11,624 bases of DNA from Parafilimonas sp. (lineage in GTDB: Bacteria > Bacteroidota > Bacteroidia > Chitinophagales > Chitinophagaceae), in NCBI GenBank assembly GCA_023251275.1, contig JAHEZC010000025.1:1-11624 (forward strand). Direction: 5' to 3'. The notes under the pieces are model-generated. The model ran no database searches, was not told where the DNA came from, and was given only the letters and a program-made list of their open reading frames with translations. Position 1 is the stretch's first letter, and each line of letters opens with the position of its first letter. This document shows positions 1 to 7,846 of the stretch, in pieces. Position numbers and translations under genes: made by a program.

Positions 1-1180
1 GGTAATCACGATGTCCGGGGCGTGATATTTTTTTGAAATCACTTTCGGCATAATAAGCATTTTTATCATCATAAATATTTACTGTCGTATAATGATGAAA
101 GTCAATTGGGTCAGGGCATGCAGCATAACAACCATTATATTCATCGGGATAAAATACCTGTGCAGCCAGCACTTCCCATCCGCCGGTAGAGCCTCCATAC
201 ATAAACCTCGCCCATCCCTTGCCGATACCGCGAAAACGTTTTTCAATTTCAGGGATCAGTTCATACGTAATGGCGTTGCCATAGGGGCCAAGATTGGCTG
301 AATTCACGGCATACGAATCGTCGTAATACGGATTGGCATGTTGTATCTCTATGGCAAGCACCCTCGGAAAGTTTGGTCCAGTCCATTGTTTGTAAAAATT
401 GTATGCTTCCTGCTGCTGAATTTTATTATAACCTGTAATATGAAAGCGCTCGCTAGTATCGGGCTTCAGATTTTCATCAGGCGGCACGGTTCGGAAACCA
501 TCGAAGTCTGCAGGGAAATGACCATGAAAAATTGCCAATGGATATTTTACAGTCGGATGTTCGTCAAAGCCTTCAGGCAAAAGAATGTGAGCACCGAGGT
601 ACATTGGCCTGCCCCAGAATTCCGTAAGCAGCTTGCTCTGAATTTTAATGTGCTTAATATATTTTGTATCCTCCGGTTCTTTAACGGGTGGAATGATTTT
701 GTCAATCGTGATCTGTATTTCATTGGAAATATTCGGATCGAAATGAATCTTTACAGGTGTGGAATAAATATTACCCGGTGCAGTATTCCAATGCTGCCCT
801 TCACCCCTGTCCATTGGCAGTTTCACCGTTTGCCCTGTCTGTAAATGAAAAGTCTCATATTTATGCAGCAGCGCCTGTATATAATAATCACCTGCAGGTA
901 CATCTTTCAATCTTTCAACGGGATAGCCGAATGCGTGCACGTCCGCAAACTGAGGTGTACCCGGCTGCCATTCGTTCACGTCAATGCCAAACACCATTTG
1001 CGTATTCAATCCATCGCTCACCTGCAGCCGGGGCTCGCTTTTATCATTATTCGCAATTAAGAGAAGCAGTCTTCCATCGAGCACAGGCTGCTTCAGTGAA
1101 TCTGCAATATTTATTCTGAATGTTTGAGCGCTGCAAAAAAAGAATGTAAACAACAATGGCAACAGGATGATTTTTCTCAT
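1..1180 (-). CDS. Secreted putative esterase (alpha/beta-hydrolase), C-terminus cut by window edge
   Basis: The frame read leftward from the ATG at 1180-1178 stays open for 393 codons and runs off the left edge, so the C-terminal part is missing. The protein starts with a signal peptide (MRKIILLPLLFTFFFCSAQ, probable cleavage before the Gln), which implies export across the inner membrane. Residues of roughly 20-160 look like a beta-rich accessory domain. An alpha/beta-hydrolase core follows, with a FHGH motif at about residues 218-221 (likely oxyanion-hole region) and a nucleophile elbow YGGSTGGW with the candidate catalytic Ser at residue 331. This pattern fits the putative esterase/enterochelin-esterase-like family (PF00756). 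The catalytic Asp and His would lie beyond the edge. No Shine-Dalgarno motif precedes the start, as is usual in Bacteroidota. The substrate cannot be told from sequence; it may be an ester in plant or microbial polymers. It is 279 bp from the PorU-like gene and probably transcribed separately. Confidence 0.85.
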   Translation of the reverse strand, partial: MRKIILLPLLFTFFFCSAQTFRINIADSLKQPVLDGRLLLLIANNDKSEPRLQVSDGLNTQMVFGIDVNEWQPGTPQFADVHAFGYPVERLKDVPAGDYYIQALLHKYETFHLQTGQTVKLPMDRGEGQHWNTAPGNIYSTPVKIHFDPNISNEIQITIDKIIPPVKEPEDTKYIKHIKIQSKLLTEFWGRPMYLGAHILLPEGFDEHPTVKYPLAIFHGHFPADFDGFRTVPPDENLKPDTSERFHITGYNKIQQQEAYNFYKQWTGPNFPRVLAIEIQHANPYYDDSYAVNSANLGPYGNAITYELIPEIEKRFRGIGKGWARFMYGGSTGGWEVLAAQVFYPDEYNGCYAACPDPIDFHHYTTVNIYDDKNAYYAESDFKKISRPGHRDY

Positions 1181-1459
1181 ATACGAACAGTTATGAAATA
1201 AATATATGGATAAATTTTTAGCCCACCTACAAGACATATTAGCCAGGCAATAAACACATAGATGCCATGTGAAAAAACTATCAGCAGGTTTACACTCATT
1301 TTACCGCGACTTGGCGGCTTTGGGTGAGCTATTATTTTTGTAATCTTTTCCGGCTTTGCATGTGTTTGCGCCGCTTATTCTTTTAAAAAATAATTAATCA
1401 CGGAAACGTTTTAAGGGTTACGCAGAAAAAAACCAGGGTGATTCAATCAGCGCAAAAAA
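1181..1459. other. Intergenic gap between PorU2-like gene and esterase
   Basis: No gene is visible in this 279-bp gap. It should hold the end of the upstream transcript and the promoter of the esterase, both on the minus strand. I found no convincing hairpin followed by a U-tract, only separate T-runs on the minus strand just after the stop codon. I also found no exact Bacteroidota promoter (TTG, 17-23 nt, TAnnTTTG) reading toward the esterase. The only exact match, TTG at 1311-1313 and TATTTTTG at 1333-1340 with a 19-nt spacer, points the other way. The gap also contains two copies of CGGCTTTG (1315-1322 and 1351-1358) and other TTTG/CAAA-rich words, possibly a decayed intergenic repeat. Confidence 0.5.
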
Positions 1460-4400
1460 TCACCTCATTAAATACATTTTGCCATAGCCTTTGTCGAAAA
1501 ATTTATCCGTATTCACTTCATTGCCGTTGGCATCGTAAGTGGGAAACTTGTCAAGGGATTTATTGTTAAGATTGGTAAGTACACGATAGAGATACACACC
1601 ATTTGCCAGCTTTTGCCCATACATATCTGTACCATTCCATTTATATTCGGTAATGTTTCTGCCGATATGCAGCGGGCTTAATTCATCCTTGGTTATTTCC
1701 TTTACAATTTTTCCTGTGATTGTGAGAATTTGAATACGTATATTCTGCGGCACCTGGCTGCCTGTGACGGTGAATACAAATGCCGTAGAAGTAGTGAACG
1801 GATTCGGATAATTGAACATGTTTGTGATCATCGGTTTATTATACACCTGGAATGTTACCGTAAAATCAACATTACCGGCCGGGTTGCCTGTTTTGTCTTT
1901 TCCATGAACGATCAGTTGGTATTGCCCATCCTGAGTCAGGAAAGGTGTGAAATCCACAGTTGCTGTATTGCTCGTGGAGCCGGGAACAGCCGGTGTGAAA
2001 CGTAAGGTATCACTGGTAAATGAAAACTTTTTCAAAGAACCGTCAGGATATCGTAACTGAACTGTGACAGCAGATGTATCATCCAGCAGCAGGAACTTAG
2101 CTTCATCTGTCAGCTTTATCAATACATGAGGGTTGGCGGAAACAATATCATTATTCAGTATATGTATTCCATCAAATGTTACATCGAGCAATGGTTTATA
2201 ATTATCTTTTGTGACGGCAAAATTCTTATACATGAAATTGTTGAAATGATATTGCTCCGGCTGATCATTATCCGGGTTTACGTCAACAAATAAATTATTG
2301 GTTCCTGCAAGATCCGTGGTATTAACCTGGTACGATATTATGGCTGTATCGCCGGGATTCAGCTTCTTTAATCTTGGTATGATCAATGGGTGGGCTACAT
2401 TTCCGGCATCATATACAGTTACATTTACTTTTATACTATCGGCAAATGCCGCATCGCTTACATTTTTAAAAGCAATTGCTGCATCCAATCCTTCACCTAA
2501 TTCAAGCGTATCTTTAAACCTGTATAAAATGTTGGGCGCAAGTGCTCCTTCAGGAACCGGCACATATAGTATTCTCCAATAACGAAGCTGGTATGGCGTA
2601 AGGTTTATACTGTCTGCATTCCTCATACGAAGTTTGAGGTAAGGATAAGTTGCAGCATTTACGGATGAAATATCAAAATTCTGCTGGGATGAATTAAGCG
2701 TATATAAAACATTTTCCATACCGCCGGCGGAAACACCGATCACATCCACACTTTCGGCATCGCCAGGTTTTGTATCAGCGCTTGCTCCTCTCCATTGTAC
2801 CTGTTTCCACGCATTGGCCGGACCAAACACTGGAGATGTAAGGTAGCCTAATGTATCGGGCGAAGCAATGGTCATGATCGTATCAATATTGTCGTATAAA
2901 CCCTGTGAGAATTTCTGTAAAGGAGTAAACAAGGATATATTTTTTTTATAGGCAAAAGCCCATGTGCGGGGATAACTGAATAAATCAATCATAGAAAAAC
3001 CCGCATTAATTAATCTTTGATATAAGGTATTGCCAGTACCATAGATCGTTTCATCATTTTTCCAGACATTAGCAAAAACAGGATATGCAGCATCATATAT
3101 CATGCGTGCAGTCACCAAATATCCACTGGGTATCCAGTCCATAAAATCACGCATCCTTCTCCTGCCTGCCGTATCAGAATAAGAAAATTCAAAATTATAT
3201 TGTGACCCTATATGGCCCTGGCAATCAGCAGCGCTGCCCATAAATCCGCCTGTTGGGCCGGAAACTGTGGTAGCGGGAACTGCCTGGTTATATAATGGCT
3301 TCAGGCTTACAGGATCGAATACATTGAATATGATCGAATGTCCGGCACAGGCAGACGCGGTAACAGTCAATCCATTGATCTGCACCTGGAATTCGTTATC
3401 TTCAGTTCCGCTGGTAGGATAAATCGAATTAATAATACGCAGGGCGGAAAACACGTCGGTGTAATTCCATTTCCGGCTGAAACTGTCTATATAAATTTTA
3501 TCACCGGCAGATTTGAGATGCTGGTATAAGTGCGATTGGTTGAAGCCAAAACTGCTTCCGGGTAAATAAACAAAACTGCTTGTATTCCAGTGATACTCAT
3601 TATTGGATGGTACAGGCGCTGTGCGCCAGTAATACACGGTGCTGTCGGTAAAAATAATGCCCGGATCAAATTCAACAATGCCTCCGCCCTGCGTTACATT
3701 TTTTGTGACCTTAAGCGGTGAGTTGAATAATTCTGTTGTATCAAGCTCCATCACATACTGTCGTACCGGGCTGATAGGATTGGCTGTTGATGCAACCAGC
3801 TTAATACCATTTTTATTTACTATCGCAAAGTTGTATGGGTAAACCGTGCGCAGTTCATCTTCATAGATGTAAAATATTTTTGTAACGGTATTATTCAGTT
3901 CGCTTAATTCGTCGTATTGATTGGTATCATCAATGGTTATGGTCAATTCGTTTTGTCCCTTATCTCTCGTTGCAATAATGGGAACGGTAAGCGATACTGA
4001 ATCAATGTACCGGATACTTTTTATGCGTTTCGAAAAAAGTGTAGTACTGTTTCCATCAGGATATTTCTGTCTTATCAAGATTGAAACTGAATCACCGGTG
4101 GCCATCCCGATATTGTAGAAGTAAGCTTTTATGTTGAAATTATTGTCTGCTACCGAAACAAAAGTTGGATTAATGATCACCTGCGGATCTTCAATCACAA
4201 AATCGGGCTTCTCATGCGCATTGATCTTTAATGCCGGATCGCCGTGCAGCACCGTTTCTTCTGCATGAAAATATTTTGAAACAGAGTCCGTAGGTGTGCT
4301 AAGTAAATAAACAGTTCCATCTCTCATGTTCGTGGTAACAGGCTTATTGTACCCGGTCGTAGCCAGTGACCTGTAAAACCCCTGGCAATAAGCGTCGAGA

Positions 4401-6550
4401 TAATTTTCCACGCCAAAATGCGTGCTTGCAATAAACCCGATAGCGCCTTTGTTTTTAGCAAGAACAAAATTTTCAGAAAGCGAGGTAATAACGGATAATC
4501 TCGAAGTATCGTAAGAAAAAATATTCCCCGCGTTGCAGCCATTCACAATGAAAAAAGGGTATTTGCCATAATTATTGTATTGGTCGGGTGAATTCAGATT
4601 ATAATCGAGTGCTGTAGCTGCAGAATGGCCGAAGTAATTAAGCAGGCTGATGCCATCATTGAATAAATTCTCCATCAAAGCATTGGTAATGGGGGTTACC
4701 GGCCCGGTAGATGTTTTATTGAAATTATAGACATGGGCCCCGAAAGATGGGCCGCTGATTATATCCCTGTAATTATTCAGATGCGCAGTGAGTGCCGCAT
4801 CGAGTGAAGCATCATTGGCGCCAACTACATGCACCATCGTTTTCATCCAGGCTTTATTGGCAATGGTTTGCGTCATGTTTGCCTGTTGCTGTTCAAACAA
4901 TTTTACCTTATCAAGATAATCCTGTACTTCCTGCGGACGGATGGCTGACAATCTTCCAATAGGCGTTGCAGGTACTGGATTCAGGTCTTCAGAGGAAAGC
5001 AGGTTATCAGATGCAGGCCAGCCGAATGTGGGCACTAAGTTCAATTGATCAGCATACACTGAGCTTTGCTTCATCCTGTATTCGTCATAAGTTACAGCTT
5101 TGCCGATCAGGAAAGCAAATTTCGGCGCGACTGCAAAATTGTGCCTGGCAAAACGCAGGAAATTTTTTATGCTTAACGGATGCTTTTTTATGCCATAAGC
5201 GAACTGGTCAACAAGGTCATCAATATCATAAATTTTAGCATTAAAAGCTCCCCCTGCCGCACTGCTCCTGTATTGGCGGTACTGATCTACTGCATTAGCG
5301 CCGGTAAATAAAATTTTATTAGAAATAATGATATAATCAGCCTGTTCTGCAGCATTTGAAAAATTGATGAAATTCTTTTGCGCCAGGCTGGTGACCCCAG
5401 TTATATTTGACAAATCTTCATTTACCAAAACCATTTTTCTTTCCAGTGAGCTTGGAGGCAGCGCAAATCTTAATAATCCTGCAACTGCCGTATTAGCTGT
5501 ATAGCGCTGATTGTTCGTAAGATCGTACAAGACCGGTGTTGCAGTACCTGCGTTAAAATTGCTTATCTCAAGATAATTTCCAGTGGCTGTTGCCGGTAAA
5601 TAAAACTGAAAATTTAAGTGGCCTCCGAAATTAAAGCTGCGCGGATATTTTAAATCAATAAACCCGGCGACAATCCTGTCATTCGTATTAGAAAAAATAT
5701 CAGCTATGGAAAAACTTAAAGAAGTATTATTGATTACTGACAAAGGCACTGCAGTATTGGTAAACACCTGTGCATCTACCGTATTCAAATTTTGGCTTAT
5801 TATATTTGTTCCATTGGAAGACACCTGCACGGTCCGTGGGTTGTTTGGAAAAAAAGCCAGAAAAGAATTACCAGCCACACTGATCCGAAAAGTGGCATCT
5901 GGCCCAGTCGGTGCTACATATAAATTCCCGGCATTTACCTGCACGGGGCTTCCGGGATGAATATCTGCCGTGCTCCACCATTCACCAAGATCATAAGTAG
6001 AAGAATATACATATTCTCCAAAATAAGTCGGGAAACCCCGATTAATCATTTGCTGAAAATCAACCCGGTAATTGTACATGAAATAGGACTCAGCAGGAAG
6101 TGAATTACCGGCAACATCATTTACTGCATCGTTCAACCTATAATTACCTCCCGTTGCATTTACCGTTAAAAAGTAAGCAGCAGTATCAGTTTCGAGGCTC
6201 AGTGCATCCGATAACTGGTAAGCGGGATTCTTATACAATTGTTTATCCGGCTTTCCATCATTCTTTTCACCCCAGAATTCAATATAGCCATTTGGTGGTA
6301 TCACCCCTGATAGAACGCTTGTATAAATAGGAACCTGCAGCCCATTGCGCCATAACTGAAATTGCTCAGCCGGCGTATTTGCCAATACAGATGAAGCCAG
6401 TACATTTTGGTTAATACGGTACAGACCCGTCTTCCCCACTTTGAATTTGTAATATGTTTTGGAATAATCTATCCATTCATTGTAATAAAGTTGTGCATGC
6501 AATGAAAAGCTTATGAAACCCAGGAACCCTATCAGTATATATTTCCTCAT
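1460..6550 (-). CDS. porU2: PorU2-like C25 (gingipain-family) cysteine peptidase, putative T9SS sortase
   Basis: This is a complete 1696-residue exported protein with a signal peptide (MRKYILIGFLGFISFSLHAQ). Residues of about 20-400 form the PorU/gingipain-type N-terminal region, including GKTGLYRIN, FQLWRNG and IEFWGEKNDGKPDKQLYKNP. The C25 peptidase domain spans about 405-775, with catalytic His642 in YFGHS and Cys672 in VNGCNAGN, and ends in LHGDPALKIN. A CARDB/Ig-like module, an FN3-like module, an ILEI/PANDER-like module (about 1050-1205) and further beta-sandwiches follow. The C-terminus carries YPNPF at 1581 and a FlgD-like Ig fold (YKWNGTDMYGQKLANGVYLY), as in PorU proteins, then a short tail ending KMYLMR. 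PorU cleaves T9SS C-terminal signals at the outer membrane; that role here is inferred from homology. The protein is much longer than P. gingivalis PorU (about 1150 residues), which suggests the PorU2 subgroup rather than housekeeping PorU. Its ATG overlaps the stop of the PorV-like gene by one base, so the two are probably translationally coupled. Confidence 0.85.
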   Translation of the reverse strand: MRKYILIGFLGFISFSLHAQLYYNEWIDYSKTYYKFKVGKTGLYRINQNVLASSVLANTPAEQFQLWRNGLQVPIYTSVLSGVIPPNGYIEFWGEKNDGKPDKQLYKNPAYQLSDALSLETDTAAYFLTVNATGGNYRLNDAVNDVAGNSLPAESYFMYNYRVDFQQMINRGFPTYFGEYVYSSTYDLGEWWSTADIHPGSPVQVNAGNLYVAPTGPDATFRISVAGNSFLAFFPNNPRTVQVSSNGTNIISQNLNTVDAQVFTNTAVPLSVINNTSLSFSIADIFSNTNDRIVAGFIDLKYPRSFNFGGHLNFQFYLPATATGNYLEISNFNAGTATPVLYDLTNNQRYTANTAVAGLLRFALPPSSLERKMVLVNEDLSNITGVTSLAQKNFINFSNAAEQADYIIISNKILFTGANAVDQYRQYRSSAAGGAFNAKIYDIDDLVDQFAYGIKKHPLSIKNFLRFARHNFAVAPKFAFLIGKAVTYDEYRMKQSSVYADQLNLVPTFGWPASDNLLSSEDLNPVPATPIGRLSAIRPQEVQDYLDKVKLFEQQQANMTQTIANKAWMKTMVHVVGANDASLDAALTAHLNNYRDIISGPSFGAHVYNFNKTSTGPVTPITNALMENLFNDGISLLNYFGHSAATALDYNLNSPDQYNNYGKYPFFIVNGCNAGNIFSYDTSRLSVITSLSENFVLAKNKGAIGFIASTHFGVENYLDAYCQGFYRSLATTGYNKPVTTNMRDGTVYLLSTPTDSVSKYFHAEETVLHGDPALKINAHEKPDFVIEDPQVIINPTFVSVADNNFNIKAYFYNIGMATGDSVSILIRQKYPDGNSTTLFSKRIKSIRYIDSVSLTVPIIATRDKGQNELTITIDDTNQYDELSELNNTVTKIFYIYEDELRTVYPYNFAIVNKNGIKLVASTANPISPVRQYVMELDTTELFNSPLKVTKNVTQGGGIVEFDPGIIFTDSTVYYWRTAPVPSNNEYHWNTSSFVYLPGSSFGFNQSHLYQHLKSAGDKIYIDSFSRKWNYTDVFSALRIINSIYPTSGTEDNEFQVQINGLTVTASACAGHSIIFNVFDPVSLKPLYNQAVPATTVSGPTGGFMGSAADCQGHIGSQYNFEFSYSDTAGRRRMRDFMDWIPSGYLVTARMIYDAAYPVFANVWKNDETIYGTGNTLYQRLINAGFSMIDLFSYPRTWAFAYKKNISLFTPLQKFSQGLYDNIDTIMTIASPDTLGYLTSPVFGPANAWKQVQWRGASADTKPGDAESVDVIGVSAGGMENVLYTLNSSQQNFDISSVNAATYPYLKLRMRNADSINLTPYQLRYWRILYVPVPEGALAPNILYRFKDTLELGEGLDAAIAFKNVSDAAFADSIKVNVTVYDAGNVAHPLIIPRLKKLNPGDTAIISYQVNTTDLAGTNNLFVDVNPDNDQPEQYHFNNFMYKNFAVTKDNYKPLLDVTFDGIHILNNDIVSANPHVLIKLTDEAKFLLLDDTSAVTVQLRYPDGSLKKFSFTSDTLRFTPAVPGSTSNTATVDFTPFLTQDGQYQLIVHGKDKTGNPAGNVDFTVTFQVYNKPMITNMFNYPNPFTTSTAFVFTVTGSQVPQNIRIQILTITGKIVKEITKDELSPLHIGRNITEYKWNGTDMYGQKLANGVYLYRVLTNLNNKSLDKFPTYDANGNEVNTDKFFDKGYGKMYLMR

Positions 6551-6552
6551 TA
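6548..6552 (-). promoter_or_regulatory. TAATG stop-start overlap, probable translational coupling
   Basis: On the minus strand the TAA stop of the PorV-like gene and the ATG of the PorU-like gene share one A (TAATG). No Shine-Dalgarno motif lies upstream of this ATG. The arrangement is typical of termination-reinitiation and suggests matched synthesis of the two proteins. It also fixes the start of the downstream gene, because the signal peptide begins exactly at this ATG. Confidence 0.8.
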
Positions 6553-7737
6553 TTGCGGGTAGTAGATTTTTTTTGATGATTTCGGTTTTTCAGATTTTGG
6601 CAATTTCGGAAAACTTCCTTTTGTTTTCGGCTCCTTACTTTTTGGCAAAATATCTACTCGCAGTGAAAACACATGCGTATAAAGCGGATTTGACTGGTTG
6701 GCAAGGTTTGTAAAAGCATAATCAATTCCCACATTACCTATTTTAAACCCCGCTCCTATACTCGGTTGAAATATCCACACTTTCTTTTGATTAAGTGTAT
6801 CACCATCTGCCAGTCCTTGCTGAAAATTCTGCGCACCTGCACGTATAAATACTGCATCACTGATGTTTGCTTCAATGCCGAATTTCGGATCAATGCTGAT
6901 GGGATTTGAACTGATCAATGTATTTCTTTTACCGTCAAAAGTCATATCGAAATCTGCTTCAGCTAACAATTGAAATTTATCTCCAAAGCGAAAATTGTAG
7001 GCTACTCCAGTAACGAGACGTGGTGCAGTTAATTCAGTTGATTTAACAGGTATATCATTATGCGTCAGGTACAACACTTCTTTTTCCCTGTCGGTAAAAG
7101 AAAATGACCACGCATTGAAAGTTGTCGTTATATCTCTTGCTGCAATGCCAAAACGCCACGTGGGCGTGTTGTACATAAATCCTGCATCAAAACCAAAACC
7201 CCATGCATTGGCAAAACTGCCTACTTTGCGGTAAATGATTTTTGTATTGGCACCCCAGCTTAACTGTTTGTCCTCATCATCTTTTATCAACTGGGAATAA
7301 GACAAGATGAAAGCATAGTCAGCGGAGGAGAAGGTCTGGATATTGTTGTAATCTATTGAGCCGTCGGGATTAACAAGAAAAAGAGTGTTTGGTATATCAT
7401 CTACCCCGAAACGCATAATGGAAAGTCCCAATGTTTTAAAATGATCTTCAATTGGAAAAGCGCCGGTGAGATAATCATATTTGCCGATACCTGCGAAATA
7501 TTCGGCATGCATCAGCGAAATGGAAGGATGCTCATATACATACACAAGGCCTGATGGATTCCAGTATCCTGCATTGCCATCCTGTGTGCTTGCCACCTGC
7601 GCTCCTCCCATTGCAAGACCCCTGGCGCCGGCGCCGATATTCAGAAATTCGTTGGAATACTTCCTGAATTGAGCAAAACAATCAGTAAAATATATCAGCA
7701 GGCATAAACACAAAAGCAGTCTGTTCAGGAAATTCAT
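6550..7737 (-). CDS. porV2: PorV/PorQ-family outer-membrane beta-barrel protein (PorV2-like)
   Basis: The gene encodes 395 residues with a signal peptide (MNFLNRLLLCLCLLIYFTDCFAQ). The family hallmark follows directly: NIGAGARGLAMGGAQVA, a short DGNAGYWNPSGL loop, then alternating beta-strands of a FadL-like 14-stranded barrel, closing near THVFSLRVDI. In the T9SS, PorV binds cargo C-terminal domains and delivers them to the sortase PorU. Position between two C25 genes and one-base overlap with the PorU-like gene support the same partnership here. The last 32 residues (about 364-395) are an odd extension with ten lysines and several prolines (for example LPKSEKPKSSKK), not expected for a barrel end. 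There is no Shine-Dalgarno motif. A strong inverted repeat ends 4 nt before the ATG, which may affect initiation. I prefer PorV2 to PorQ because of the PorU-like neighbour; the subfamily name is from recall, not a search. Confidence 0.85.
   Translation of the reverse strand: MNFLNRLLLCLCLLIYFTDCFAQFRKYSNEFLNIGAGARGLAMGGAQVASTQDGNAGYWNPSGLVYVYEHPSISLMHAEYFAGIGKYDYLTGAFPIEDHFKTLGLSIMRFGVDDIPNTLFLVNPDGSIDYNNIQTFSSADYAFILSYSQLIKDDEDKQLSWGANTKIIYRKVGSFANAWGFGFDAGFMYNTPTWRFGIAARDITTTFNAWSFSFTDREKEVLYLTHNDIPVKSTELTAPRLVTGVAYNFRFGDKFQLLAEADFDMTFDGKRNTLISSNPISIDPKFGIEANISDAVFIRAGAQNFQQGLADGDTLNQKKVWIFQPSIGAGFKIGNVGIDYAFTNLANQSNPLYTHVFSLRVDILPKSKEPKTKGSFPKLPKSEKPKSSKKIYYPQ
6567..6574 (-). other. A8 run with in-frame A AAA AAA slippery heptamer near the end of the PorV-like gene
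   Basis: The minus strand reads TCA TCA AAA AAA ATC in the PorV-like frame, so the last A of the second TCA plus two Lys codons make the -1 slippery heptamer A AAA AAA. From there the -1 frame reads AAT CTA CTA CCC GCA ATA ATG and has no stop before the PorU-like start codon, which lies in that same frame. A slip would therefore join the two products. No clear stimulating hairpin follows, and the run may only reflect two Lys codons, so function is unproven. Confidence 0.3.
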
Positions 7738-7741
7738 AGAC

Positions 7742-7790
7742 TCAGGTTACAACGAAAGTAAAGCATTATAACTTTTTCGCTGCAACCTGA
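7742..7790 (-). promoter_or_regulatory. 16-bp inverted repeat / RNA hairpin just upstream of the PorV-like start
   Basis: On the minus strand the arms are TCAGGTTGCAGCGAAA (7790-7775) and TTTCGTTGTAACCTGA (7757-7742), with a 17-nt loop (7774-7758). As minus-strand RNA all 16 positions pair, two of them as G-U. In plus-strand RNA the same two positions would be A-C mismatches. The stem ends 4 nt before the ATG of the PorV-like gene and starts about 57 nt after the stop of the upstream C25 gene. There is no U-tract after it, so it is not an intrinsic terminator. It could hide the ribosome-binding region, stabilise or direct processing of the operon mRNA, or be a protein-binding operator. An ATACGTAT palindrome (7792-7799) abuts it. 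Confidence 0.6.
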
Positions 7791-7846
7791 TATACGTATT
7801 AACATAGCTATTTATTTTATCAGGGATAACCTTTTTTCAGCGTAAA

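Noticed and set aside
92..1119. Several plus-strand open frames across the left end
   Set aside because: They lie antisense to the esterase frame, which is continuous for 393 codons with a signal peptide and GGSTGG motif. The plus-strand products have no recognisable features.
1404..1411. AAACGTTT palindrome and nearby T-runs as terminator of the PorU-like gene
   Set aside because: The palindrome has no loop and is too short, and no GC-rich stem precedes a T-run.
1730..6713. Plus-strand open frames of 63-94 codons, and two short alternative minus-strand frames, within the PorU-like and PorV-like genes
   Set aside because: All are shadows inside coding sequences with clear family motifs, and none shows a plausible start region or domain.
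7765..7770. TATAAT on the minus strand in the hairpin loop as a sigma-70 promoter box
   Set aside because: Bacteroidota use a different -7 element (TAnnTTTG), there is no good -35 at the right distance, and the start site would fall almost on the ATG.
7742..7790. The inverted repeat as an intrinsic terminator of the upstream C25 gene
   Set aside because: No U-tract follows the stem on the minus strand; the next bases are GTCT and then the ATG of the PorV-like gene.
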